In this document: in pieces, positions 24,536 to 33,316 of the stretch
Numbering within the stretch: the first letter of the stretch is position 1
How the letters are laid out: each line of letters opens with the position of its first letter
Assembly: GCA_965228265.1 (NCBI GenBank)
Contig: OZ245804.1
Coordinates: 1,860,001 to 1,924,000, forward strand
DNA length: 64,000 bases
Source of the DNA: GCA-2732755 sp965228265
Lineage (GTDB): Bacteria; Planctomycetota; Phycisphaerae; Phycisphaerales; UBA1924
Direction of reading: 5' to 3'
Translations under genes and position numbers: made by a program
The notes under the pieces: model-generated
What the model saw: the letters and a program-made list of their open reading frames with translations, nothing else
Told to the model about the DNA's origin: nothing
Database searches by the model: none

Positions 24536-26845
24536 ATGGGGATGGGGTTGATTGGAACAGTGCTAGCCGTCGTCCTGATGGCCGTGGCCGCGGCGATCAT
24601 CTTCGTCTTCATCCTGATCCCGGTGCTCAAGCTGATCGGGAAGCTGCTTGGCCACATCGGCCGGACGCTTGTCGACATCGTCGCCGACGCGCTGCGATTC
24701 GTGGGCTCGGTGCTCGTGATCCCCGTTTTCATGCTGCTGACCGTCGGGTCGGTGGTCTTCGGGCGTTGGTCCGCGACGGGGCATTACGGGCGTGCGGTGT
24801 CGAGCGAGTTCAAGTCCGCGGGTCTGAACCTCTATCGCGTGGCGATCGGGCATCCGCTCAGGCTGATCGGGCTCGGGCTTGTGATCGACGGGTTCGAGAA
24901 ACGTCTGCCCGAGGTCGTGGCGGCTGCGCCAGGGCGCGACAAGCCCAGAGGCCGCAAGAACCAGTTCGATGGATTCACCATCGTCGGCTCGCTCGCGGGG
25001 GGCGGGTCCGGCGCACGTCTGTACATCGCCGAGCCCGATGACCTGAAGCTCGCGGCCTTCGAGCGCCGGGGCATCAGCGACGCACAGCAGGTCGTCATCA
25101 AGGCGTTCCACCTGAACGAGGGCAGCAGCCTGCCCCAGATCATCCGCGAGAGCCGGGCGCTCGACGCGGCGAAGCGCCTGGGTCTCGTGCTTGAGCACGA
25201 TCTGACCGAGGAGCGCTTCTACTACGTCATGCGTTACGTCCCGGGCGAACAGCTCACGCTCGTGACGCAGCGTGCCCACGCCGACAGCGGGGCCCACGGC
25301 CTGAACGACAAACAGCTCCGCAAGCTGCTCGGTCACGGACGTGATCTCTTCTCCACGCTCAGCCTCTACCATTCGGGCGGCCTGTGGCACAAGGACGTCA
25401 AGCCCGACAACGTCGTCGTCGACGAGACCGGCGCGCACCTGGTGGATCTCGGGCTCATCACGCCGCTGCGTTCGGCGATGACACTCACGACGCACGGCAC
25501 GGAGTACTTCCGTGATCCGGAGCTCGTCCGCATGGCTCTGCGTGGTGTGAAAGTGAACGAGGTCGACGGCGCGAAGTTTGATATCTACGCGGCCGCGGCG
25601 GTGCTGTACTCGATGGTCGAGAACTCGTTCCCCGCGCACGGCGGGCTGAGCCAGATCACGCGCCGATGCCCGGAATCGGTCCGCTGGATCATTCGTCGCG
25701 GCATGACGGAGTACGACAAACGCTACGCCTCGATGAAGGAGATGCTGGCGGACCTGGACTTCGTCCTTGCTTCGGGCGATCCGTTCGCGGTCAAGCCGGC
25801 CGAGCTTCCGAGCATGAAGGGCGGGCATGTCGAATCCGCCCAGCCCGAACTCGACGAGAACGAGGCCTTTCTGGCATCGGTTGCTGCGGCACGAGCCGCG
25901 CATCCCGGCCCGGCGGCGATGCAGACGCCTGTTGCTCCCAAGCCCGAGCCGCAGAAGCACCTGGGCTCGAAGCCTCGTCTGGAGGTAACGGGTTGGTGGT
26001 CAGGCAAGTACCGCGTAGATGAGACCGGCGCGGGGAAGATGGATCAGATGGCAGAGGTTGCCGAGGCCGTGATGCCCCCGCCTCCGCCCGTGCGATCGGT
26101 TTCGCCGCACGCCCGCGCCCGCAACGCGTCGGAGCAGCTCAAGAGCGCGCGTGCTCGCGCCAAAGAGCGCCGGACCCGCGCGATGCAGCGTGCGTCTGCA
26201 CACAGAAGCAGGCTCCGCGGGCGTTCGCGCTCGGGGATCAACCCCGGGGCCGCGGTGGCGATCGGTGTCTGCGTCGGGCTGGCCTCGATCCCCGTGACGT
26301 TTGCGCTGCTGCCCGCGTCGGGGAATTCCGGTTCGACCACGACGCATAGAGAAGTACTCACACTCAACGATGACGGCTCGGTGTCGCGCACGATCAATGG
26401 CAAGGCTGTCGCGGTCGCCAAGACACCCGTTTCGTACGCGGATCTGTACGACGACCGCGGCCGGGCAGTGGTGCTCAGCATGTTCAGCCCGCCCGTGGAA
26501 GCCGGCATGAAGTCGCGTATCGAGGAGAGCCTGAGCGCGCTGCGCGAGATCGGCTTCGAGATCGTCGAGGACCTCGACGTCCAGGCCGAGCTGCGCAAGC
26601 AGCGCGAGCTGGCGCCCTCGGACCCGAATCTGGCGGCCAAGTCTGTGTGGAAATGGATCGACGCGCACGACGGCACATACGACCTGGCGCTCGTGCTCGC
26701 CCCCGCACCCAAGAACAACCCCGAGGACCCCGACAAGCTCGTCGCACTCATGGCGGGGCAGGACGACTACACGTGGTCCGTCGAGCCCTCGCTCAACGAC
26801 GTGGTCCGGGGTGTCATGAAGTCGGTCGGCGAAGATCTCGAGTGA
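24536..26845 (+). CDS. membrane Ser/Thr protein kinase linked to the ECF sigma factor
   Basis: A 769-residue kinase. Two N-terminal hydrophobic segments (about residues 4-35 and 58-80) precede the catalytic domain (about 140-425): glycine loop in SLAGGGSGARLY, ATP-binding Lys in VVIKAF near 186, catalytic loop HKDVKPDN near 285, and DLG in place of DFG near 304. Residues 430-560 are a proline/alanine-rich linker with a basic patch. A further membrane segment at about 570-592 leads to a C-terminal domain of 175 residues, perhaps outside the cytoplasm. The start ATG has an excellent AAAGGAGG. It probably senses an envelope signal and acts on the adjacent sigma factor, which is inference from the operon. 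Confidence 0.88.
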   Translation: MGMGLIGTVLAVVLMAVAAAIIFVFILIPVLKLIGKLLGHIGRTLVDIVADALRFVGSVLVIPVFMLLTVGSVVFGRWSATGHYGRAVSSEFKSAGLNLYRVAIGHPLRLIGLGLVIDGFEKRLPEVVAAAPGRDKPRGRKNQFDGFTIVGSLAGGGSGARLYIAEPDDLKLAAFERRGISDAQQVVIKAFHLNEGSSLPQIIRESRALDAAKRLGLVLEHDLTEERFYYVMRYVPGEQLTLVTQRAHADSGAHGLNDKQLRKLLGHGRDLFSTLSLYHSGGLWHKDVKPDNVVVDETGAHLVDLGLITPLRSAMTLTTHGTEYFRDPELVRMALRGVKVNEVDGAKFDIYAAAAVLYSMVENSFPAHGGLSQITRRCPESVRWIIRRGMTEYDKRYASMKEMLADLDFVLASGDPFAVKPAELPSMKGGHVESAQPELDENEAFLASVAAARAAHPGPAAMQTPVAPKPEPQKHLGSKPRLEVTGWWSGKYRVDETGAGKMDQMAEVAEAVMPPPPPVRSVSPHARARNASEQLKSARARAKERRTRAMQRASAHRSRLRGRSRSGINPGAAVAIGVCVGLASIPVTFALLPASGNSGSTTTHREVLTLNDDGSVSRTINGKAVAVAKTPVSYADLYDDRGRAVVLSMFSPPVEAGMKSRIEESLSALREIGFEIVEDLDVQAELRKQRELAPSDPNLAAKSVWKWIDAHDGTYDLALVLAPAPKNNPEDPDKLVALMAGQDDYTWSVEPSLNDVVRGVMKSVGEDLE

Positions 26846-26857
26846 TCGATCCGGGAC

Positions 26858-27895
26858 CTAGGCGTTCTCGTTCGAGAGGCGGACCAGACTTTCAAGCGTT
26901 TCTTTGGCTTGCCCTGATTCGATGGCCTGCATCGCAAGGTGCAGGCCTTCTTGCATGTCGCCGGCGGCGTCGGCGACCACGAGCGCTGCGGCGCAGTTGA
27001 GCGCGACGATCTCGCGGTGGGGGCCTGGCGCGTTGTCGAAGACATCGCGGATGATCCGGGCAGCATCCGCGACGTCCTCTGCGATGAGATTCTCGCGAGG
27101 CGTGGCGGACAACCCGAGCCCCGCGGGGTCGATCTCGGTGAAGGAGACGCCGCCATTTTCGACGACCGCCGCGTGCGTGACGCCCTTGAGCGAGATCTCG
27201 TCCAAGCCCTCGGCGCTGTGGATGACCATGGCCTTCTCTGCGCCGAGTTGGGCGAGGGCCTTGGCGACCTGCTCGACCCAGCGTTTCTCGTAGACGCCGA
27301 TGAGCTGGCGCTCGGCCTTGGCGGGGTTGGTCAGTGGGCCCAGCAGGTTGAAGACGGTCGGCACGCCCAGCGACTTGCGTGGGCCGGCGGCGAAACGCAT
27401 CGCCGGGTGATGGTGGATCGCAAAGCAGAAGCAGACGCCGATCTCTTCCAGGCATCTGGCCTGGGCTTCGGGCGAGGCGTCGACGTTGACGCCGATCTGC
27501 TGGAGCACTTCCGCCGATCCGCGACCGGTTCGGCTCCGGCTGCCGTGCTTGGCGACGCGGACGCGGCGTTTGGCGTCGGGCAGAGCGCTAGCCGCAGCGG
27601 CAAGGATGGCGGCGGCGGTCGAGACGTTGAACGCCTTGGGTGTGCCGCCCGTGCCGCAGGTATCGATCAGCGACTCGCCCGCTGGGCAGTCGTAGGGGAC
27701 GTTCTGGACATTGGCTCGCATCGCGCGGGCACCGCCGACGAGTTCCTCCACGGTCGCGCCGCGGACCTCGATGAGCGCCAGGACAGCCCCGATCTGGGCG
27801 TCGTCGAGTTTGCCGCCCAGGAGATCCAGGAAGAGGGCCTCGGCCTCCGAATCGTTGAGTGTGTCGCCTGTCACGAGGCGTGTGATGATGCTCAT
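26858..27895 (-). CDS. trpD: anthranilate phosphoribosyltransferase
   Basis: A 345-residue enzyme that joins anthranilate to PRPP in tryptophan biosynthesis. The PRPP-binding signature DTCGTGGTPKAFNVSTAAA is near residues 78-96. KHGSRS, with GRGSAEVL after it, marks the second site. The motif HHPAMRFAAGPRKSLGVPTVFNLLGPLTNPA is split over two segments as in the family. The length is normal (about 340). Two ATGs, 27901 and 27895, are in frame; I prefer 27895 because TACGGT then sits 6 bases upstream, like other starts in this window. No other trp gene is adjacent. It is convergent with the kinase gene, 12 bases away. Confidence 0.95.
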   Translation of the reverse strand: MSIITRLVTGDTLNDSEAEALFLDLLGGKLDDAQIGAVLALIEVRGATVEELVGGARAMRANVQNVPYDCPAGESLIDTCGTGGTPKAFNVSTAAAILAAAASALPDAKRRVRVAKHGSRSRTGRGSAEVLQQIGVNVDASPEAQARCLEEIGVCFCFAIHHHPAMRFAAGPRKSLGVPTVFNLLGPLTNPAKAERQLIGVYEKRWVEQVAKALAQLGAEKAMVIHSAEGLDEISLKGVTHAAVVENGGVSFTEIDPAGLGLSATPRENLIAEDVADAARIIRDVFDNAPGPHREIVALNCAAALVVADAAGDMQEGLHLAMQAIESGQAKETLESLVRLSNENA

Positions 27896-27901
27896 GGCCA
27901 T

Positions 27902-27907
27902 ACCGTA
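27902..27907 (-). promoter_or_regulatory. -10-like TACGGT before trpD
   Basis: TACGGT ends 6 bases before ATG 27895 (gap ATGGCC). It is the weakest hexamer of this class in the window, but it chooses between the two possible ATGs. Confidence 0.35.
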
Positions 27908-27967
27908 GCCGAAACAGGGCCTTCGGCACCCATTCCTCGCGCGAACCGCATCGGCGGACGCCCGATA

Positions 27968-27973
27968 TACACT
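27968..27973 (+). promoter_or_regulatory. -10-like TACACT before the Q/E-rich membrane protein
   Basis: TACACT (within GATATACACTC) ends 7 bases before ATG 27981. An overlapping TATACA is an alternative. The spacer CATAGAG has no useful Shine-Dalgarno match. It faces the trpD promoter across a 79-85-base interval. Confidence 0.5.
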
Positions 27974-27980
27974 CATAGAG

Positions 27981-30290
27981 ATGTCTGAGACGCGTACAGC
28001 AAGGACGGCTCCGCGTGCGGTCAGCATGCAGGTGGCCTCGGCCAGGCGCAAGCTGGGCGTGGCTTTGTTCGTCTCGGCACTCGGTCCCGCGCTCGTCGTC
28101 GCCGGTGCATCGGCGGCCGCGCTCGTGGTCGTGCTCAAAGTCTGGGGATCACGCATCGGATTCGGTGAACTGGGCCTGGTCGGCTGGGCGGGTGTCGTGC
28201 TCGCACCGATCGTGCTGGCGATGGTGTGGTCGGCCCTGAGCGCCCGGAGACGCTGGCCCTCGGCGATCGCGTCCGCATCGGTGCTCGACGCGGCCTCGGG
28301 CACACACGACCTGCTCGGGTCGTCCTTGGCGTTCTCGTCGCGCGAGAGTCTGGGGGCGTTCGAGCGATGGGCGATCGGCGAAGCAGAAGCCGCGGCTTCG
28401 CGCGCGGCAACGGACAAGGTGGGCGACATGACCTTCGGGACGCCCTGGTTCGTGGCTCTCGGGGCGATCGGTTTGGCGGGTGTGCTGGCGTGGCTGGCGC
28501 CGATGCGTGAACCGCCCCTGCCCGGGCCCGCGCCGATCGTGCGGACCCAGAGCGCAGAGGCAATCACCGAGGCGTCGGAGAAGGTCGCCGATGCCAAGGA
28601 AGCCATCGAGGCAGCCGCGACGTCGGGGCAGGTCTCGGATCAGGAACTGGCCGCGATCGAGGAGCTTGAGCGTGAGCTCGCCGAGGGATTGCGTGAGCCG
28701 GAGGAAGCGGTGGCCGCAGCCGCCGAGACGCTTCAGCGCTCGGCCGAAGAGGCCGCCGAGCGGGCCGAGCGTGAGCGGATGTCGACCGAGGCGGTGCGAG
28801 AGCGGCTCGAGTCGCTCAGCCCGGAATCGCTCGGTGAGGCGTCGCGACTTGCCGAGGATCTGAGCTCTGGCGACTTCGAGGCCGCGGCTGCGGAGGCCGA
28901 GCGTTTGCTCGAAGCGATCGAGAATGCCGCGCCCGAGGAACGCGAACGGCTTGCGGATGAGCTGCGCGAGCTAGCCGAACAGATCGAACGTGCGCAGCAG
29001 GAAGAGGCCGAGCAGGAGCAGCAGTCGCAACCGGAATCGCCGGAGCCAGAGCCAGAGCCTGAGCCGGAGACGCAGCCGGAACCCGCGACGCCTGAGGAGA
29101 TCCGCGAGCAGCTCGAGCGTGAAGGCGTGCCCCCGGAGGACGCGGAGCGGTTGGCCAACGAGATCCACGAACAGCAGGAGCGTGAGCGCCAAGAGCGGGA
29201 AGCAGAGGAACGGGCGCAGGAAGAGGCTCGGGAGCTTGCCGAGGAACTGAGGCGCGAAGCCGACGAACTCAGCCCGCCCGATCCGCAGGACCAGCAGAAT
29301 CAGGGCGAGGATGCCCAGCAGCAGGACCCGAATCAGCAGGACGGCCAGCAAGAGAATGGTGAGCAGGGCGATCAGCAGCCCCAGCCCGAGCCGGGGCAGC
29401 AGCAGCAGGGCAGCGAGCAGGGCCAGGGCGATCAGCAGTCGGGGCAGGACGGCCAGGAAAGATCTGAATCCGATTCAGAGCAGAAACAAGAGGGCGGCAA
29501 CCAGCAGGGCGAGGACCAGCAAGAGGGTGAGCCCAGGCAGGGTGATGCCAAGCAAGGTGAGCAGCAGGAAGGCTCCGAAGGACAGAACCCCAAACAGGGC
29601 GAAGGCGAACAGCAGGGTGAGGGGCAACAGCCTCAGCCGGGCTCTCAACCGGGTCAGCGGCCTGGTCAGCAACCCGGTCAGCAACCGGGCCAGCAGCCGG
29701 GTTCTGAAGAAGGCCAACCCGGTCAGGAAGGCGATCAGCAAGGCGAAGGCGAGGGCGATCAGCAGGGCGGTGGTGAGCAGTCAGGCCAGGGCGGCGGCAC
29801 GGGCGAGGGTGAGCCGCAAGGCCTTGGCAACAAACTCCGCCAGATGGCGCAGCAGCAGAAACAGGCCGAGCAGTCGGGCGAGACCGCTCGCGAGCTCCAA
29901 CGCCGAGCCGACGAGCTCAACGGTCAGCAGCCGGGCGGGCAGGGGCTTCGCGATCTTGCGGACCAGCTCCCGCCGCAAACGCCATGGGAGGGCCAAACGG
30001 AGTTTGTTGATGCGCGTCCGGAGGGCGAGCCTGAGCCCGAGCGTGAGCAGATCATCTCGGAGTGGTTCAACCCAGCCGCCGAGCCGGGCGAGAACGCGCC
30101 GGCCGGTCGCATCGATCCCGGGCGAACGGTACAGCTGGCCGAGGAGCGGGCGCAGCGGGCGCTGGAGCAGCAGCCCGTGCCGAGGCGTCACGCGGACCTG
30201 ATCAAGCGCGTGTTCGACCGGTTCGGTGAGCGAGCCAAAGAGGCTGCGGACGCTCCGCCCGCACCCGCCGACGCCGAGGATGCGCCTTGA
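27981..30290 (+). CDS. membrane protein with very long Q/E/G/P-rich low-complexity region
   Basis: A 769-residue protein. The N-terminal 175 residues hold about three membrane segments (24-50, 58-80, 150-172). A charged helical region follows (about 185-330, alternating A, E and R, probably coiled coil). Roughly 290 residues (about 330-620) are dominated by Q, E, G, P and S, with runs of the QQPG tetrad near 560-580 and many GEQQ/QQGE units. The C-terminal 150 residues regain ordinary composition (ISEWFNPAAE, RRHADLIKRVFDRF). Similar proteins accompany VWA/BatA-type genes in planctomycetes, and here the gene overlaps the VWA gene by 4 bases. Function unknown; the pairing suggests a membrane complex. 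Confidence 0.8.
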   Translation: MSETRTARTAPRAVSMQVASARRKLGVALFVSALGPALVVAGASAAALVVVLKVWGSRIGFGELGLVGWAGVVLAPIVLAMVWSALSARRRWPSAIASASVLDAASGTHDLLGSSLAFSSRESLGAFERWAIGEAEAAASRAATDKVGDMTFGTPWFVALGAIGLAGVLAWLAPMREPPLPGPAPIVRTQSAEAITEASEKVADAKEAIEAAATSGQVSDQELAAIEELERELAEGLREPEEAVAAAAETLQRSAEEAAERAERERMSTEAVRERLESLSPESLGEASRLAEDLSSGDFEAAAAEAERLLEAIENAAPEERERLADELRELAEQIERAQQEEAEQEQQSQPESPEPEPEPEPETQPEPATPEEIREQLEREGVPPEDAERLANEIHEQQERERQEREAEERAQEEARELAEELRREADELSPPDPQDQQNQGEDAQQQDPNQQDGQQENGEQGDQQPQPEPGQQQQGSEQGQGDQQSGQDGQERSESDSEQKQEGGNQQGEDQQEGEPRQGDAKQGEQQEGSEGQNPKQGEGEQQGEGQQPQPGSQPGQRPGQQPGQQPGQQPGSEEGQPGQEGDQQGEGEGDQQGGGEQSGQGGGTGEGEPQGLGNKLRQMAQQQKQAEQSGETARELQRRADELNGQQPGGQGLRDLADQLPPQTPWEGQTEFVDARPEGEPEPEREQIISEWFNPAAEPGENAPAGRIDPGRTVQLAEERAQRALEQQPVPRRHADLIKRVFDRFGERAKEAADAPPAPADAEDAP

Positions 30291-33200
30291 ACCTGGTCTT
30301 TGTGGAACCCGTCTGGCTGCTCTTGGCGCTCCTGGCGATCCCGCTGGGGTATGTGCTCGTGCGTTGGTGCGTGGCGATGGCTCGGATCAGGCGTTGGTCG
30401 GCGGTCGTGACGCGCGTCGTGCTGATGTCACTGATCGCGGCCATGCTTGCCGGCGCGAGCTCGGTGCACGAGACGTCCAAAGTCGCGGTGGTCGCGGTGG
30501 TGGATGTCTCCGATTCGGTGCGCCGCTTTGGCTGGCTCGGAATGGATTCGGAGGGCGGCCGCGTCGACGTGCTCGAAGCCGTGACGCGTTCGCTGCGTTC
30601 GCTCGATGCGGGGCGCGGCCCGGACGATTTGCTCGGTGTGGTGGTTTTCGGGGGCGACTCGGCTGCGATCGCCACGCCCACGCGTGCCTCGATCACGGGG
30701 CGTGATCTCGACGTGCGACTCGCCGAGGGCACGGACCTGGCCGGCGCGATCCGTCTTGCCGGCGCGATGGTCCCGCCCGACGCGGCGGGGAAACTGCTGC
30801 TGATCTCGGACGGCAACCAGACGCTGGGCGATGCGCTCGAAGCGACGCGCGAAGTCACATCGCGGTCGTCAACAGGATCACTCGGGGTCGATGTTGTGCC
30901 GGTCGACTTCCGGATCGGTGACGAGACGATTGTTGAATCGGTCATCGTGCCCACGCAGGCCTCGGCCGAGTCCGTCGTCACGGTGCGCGTGGTCATCAGC
31001 ACGGTCAACGGCACAACGGGCACGCTCTACCTGACGGAAGAGAACACCACCATCGATATCAACGGGAGTGATCCCGGTCCGGGTCGGCGCCTTGAGCTGA
31101 CGTCCGGTCGGCACGCGATCCTTCTGGATGTGCCGCTGCCCCAGGGACGCATCCATCGGTTCAAGGCGACGTTCGAGCCAGACATGACGCGCACCGCCGA
31201 CGGCCCGGTGTTCGCGGGCGACACGCATCTCGACAACAACCAGGCCGAGGCCTTCACGATCAGCCCGGGCTCGGGCGCGGTGCTCATTGTCGACGGCGTG
31301 GGCGACGGCAACCCGGGCGGCGAGGGGGGCGTGCTCGCGCAGAGCCTTACTCGGTCTGGCGCCGAGGTCCGGTTTGTGGCGCCCGAGGGCGTGCCGACGG
31401 ATCTGCTCGGGCTCCAGCCTTACGACCTTGTCATTCTCCAGAACGTCCCGGCCGATGCGCTCAGCGAGAACGTGCAGCAGAACCTGGCGGCCCACGTACG
31501 CGACATGGGCGGCGGGCTCATCATGATCGGCGGGCCCGCGTCGTTCGGCTCGGGCGGCTGGATGGGCTCGCCCGTCGAACCGCTCCTGCCCGTCAAGCTC
31601 GACATCGGCGAGAAACTCGTCGAGCGGCGCACCGCGATCGTGCTCGTGCTCGACTCTTCTGGCTCCATGAGCGCGAGCGTGGGCGGCTCGTTCAAGTCGC
31701 AGCAGCAGATCGCCAACGCCGCGGCGGCCCTGGCGGTGCGGAGCCTGGGCGCCAACGACATGGTGGGCGTTATCCGATTCTCGAACAGCGCAGCGTGGGT
31801 GAAGGAGCTTGGCCCCAACGAGAACCCGCTCGAAACCGCGGCGGCGATCGAGTCGATCACGCCCGGCGGCGGGACGAACATCCCGCCCGGGCTCGAGATG
31901 GCGCGCCAGGCGCTCATGGGCGTGGACGCCGCGGTCAAGCACATCATCGTGCTCTCAGACGGACGCTCGATGGGGTCGGAACTCCTGCCCGGGATGGCCG
32001 AGCAGTTGATGAGTGAGGACATCAACGTCTCGACGATCTCGGTCGGCGACGGTGCGGATACCGAGACGATGTTCGCGATGGCGGACAAGGGCGGGGGCGT
32101 GCATTACCCGGTGACGAACCCGAGTGTGCTGCCGCGCGTGTTCGTGCGCGCGGTGCGCATTGTGCGCGATCCGCTCATCAAGGAGGGCCTGTTCCAACCG
32201 GTCGTCCTGCCGACGGGCTCGCCCGCGCTCTCGGGCCTCACCTCGATGCGAGGGCTCGAGGGGCTCGTGCTGACCGCCTTCCGGGACGAAGCGTTGGTCA
32301 CAAACGCATTGGCCACCCCCGAGGGCGAGCCTGTGCTCTCGCACTGGACCGTGGGCCTCGGTCGCGTGGCTGCCTTTACGTCTGACGCCCACCGCTGGGC
32401 CGCTCCGTGGTTCGGTTGGGATGGCTACGACACATTCTGGGCGCAGCTCACGCAGCTCATCGCGCGCGCCCCAGCCGCCCGGGGCGTCGAGCTCTCGACC
32501 GAGATCGATTCGGGTCAGTTGCGTGTCCGCATGCTGGCGCTCGATAGCGAGGGCAACCCGGTCGAGGGCCTGGCCGTCCCCGCGACGGTCTACACACCCG
32601 GCGGCGAGCGCGTGGAGCTCACGCTCGAACAGAGCGGGCCTGGGCAGTACGAAGGGGTCACCGACGCGGGCACCAGCGGCAACTACATCGCGATCGTGCG
32701 TCCGCGTGACGGCTCGCGGGCGCTCCCGCCCGTCTTAGGCGGCGCGACCCAGTCGGCCAGCGCCGAGTACGCGAGCCTGCGCGGTGATCGTCAGCTTCTG
32801 GAGCAGATCGCCGAGATCTCCGGCGGGCGGGTGATGGATCTCTCGCAGCTCTCGGCCGAGAACCTGTACGAGCGGGGCACGATCGAGCCTCGCCGCGCCG
32901 AGGCCTCGCTCTGGCGGACGCTGCTTCTGCTGTCGGTGGTGGTGATGCTGCTCGACGTGGCGACCCGCCGGATCGCGTGGGACCGCTTCATCACCGAGCG
33001 CGAGCCGAGAGCAGCAGGGGCGGGTCAGGTCGCTGCCGGCGCGACGCTGAGCGAGCTGCGCAAGGCCGCCAAGGCGGAGAAGGCCGAGGAGTCGTCGGTC
33101 CGTCTGACCGCAGCCGACGCCTCGAAGGTGGCGCTCGAAGCGAGGCAAAAGCGTGCGCAGGCGCGGAAGGCCGCCCGCGAGCAGGCCAGACAGTCGTCCG

Positions 33201-33316
33201 CAGCGCATAGCGCCAAGCTGACCGACGAGACGAAGCCGAAGAAGAAAGCCGAGAACGAGTCTGGTCTGCTCGCCGCCAAACGCCGGGCCCGCGAGCGGTT
33301 CGAGGAAGAGAGCTAA
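30287..33316 (+). CDS. large membrane protein with two VWA domains and an amidotransferase-like fold
   Basis: A 1009-residue protein. It opens with the BatA-like start FVEPVWLLLALLAIPLGY, a membrane segment, and a second one near residues 40-57. A first VWA-like domain (about 65-210) has the incomplete metal site DVSDS. Residues of about 325-440 resemble the class I glutamine amidotransferase-like domain found in such proteins (VLIVDGVG, LVILQNVPAD, GGGLIMIGG). A full VWA domain (about 448-628) follows, with DSSGSMS near 456 and a later SDGRS. A last membrane segment lies near 876-895, followed by a basic tail. The start is a TTG overlapping the previous stop (TTGA). The role is unknown; the coupling implies joint function with the preceding gene. 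Confidence 0.82.
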   Translation: MNLVFVEPVWLLLALLAIPLGYVLVRWCVAMARIRRWSAVVTRVVLMSLIAAMLAGASSVHETSKVAVVAVVDVSDSVRRFGWLGMDSEGGRVDVLEAVTRSLRSLDAGRGPDDLLGVVVFGGDSAAIATPTRASITGRDLDVRLAEGTDLAGAIRLAGAMVPPDAAGKLLLISDGNQTLGDALEATREVTSRSSTGSLGVDVVPVDFRIGDETIVESVIVPTQASAESVVTVRVVISTVNGTTGTLYLTEENTTIDINGSDPGPGRRLELTSGRHAILLDVPLPQGRIHRFKATFEPDMTRTADGPVFAGDTHLDNNQAEAFTISPGSGAVLIVDGVGDGNPGGEGGVLAQSLTRSGAEVRFVAPEGVPTDLLGLQPYDLVILQNVPADALSENVQQNLAAHVRDMGGGLIMIGGPASFGSGGWMGSPVEPLLPVKLDIGEKLVERRTAIVLVLDSSGSMSASVGGSFKSQQQIANAAAALAVRSLGANDMVGVIRFSNSAAWVKELGPNENPLETAAAIESITPGGGTNIPPGLEMARQALMGVDAAVKHIIVLSDGRSMGSELLPGMAEQLMSEDINVSTISVGDGADTETMFAMADKGGGVHYPVTNPSVLPRVFVRAVRIVRDPLIKEGLFQPVVLPTGSPALSGLTSMRGLEGLVLTAFRDEALVTNALATPEGEPVLSHWTVGLGRVAAFTSDAHRWAAPWFGWDGYDTFWAQLTQLIARAPAARGVELSTEIDSGQLRVRMLALDSEGNPVEGLAVPATVYTPGGERVELTLEQSGPGQYEGVTDAGTSGNYIAIVRPRDGSRALPPVLGGATQSASAEYASLRGDRQLLEQIAEISGGRVMDLSQLSAENLYERGTIEPRRAEASLWRTLLLLSVVVMLLDVATRRIAWDRFITEREPRAAGAGQVAAGATLSELRKAAKAEKAEESSVRLTAADASKVALEARQKRAQARKAAREQARQSSAAHSAKLTDETKPKKKAENESGLLAAKRRARERFEEES

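Noticed and set aside
24563..25960. Long minus-strand frame opposite the Ser/Thr kinase
   Set aside because: The kinase motifs on the other strand are unambiguous; this frame is R/H/D-rich shadow sequence.
29280..29830. Possible tandem-repeat or CRISPR-like array
   Set aside because: The periodicity is irregular, stays in frame as Q/E/G/P codons, and has no conserved direct repeat with unique spacers.
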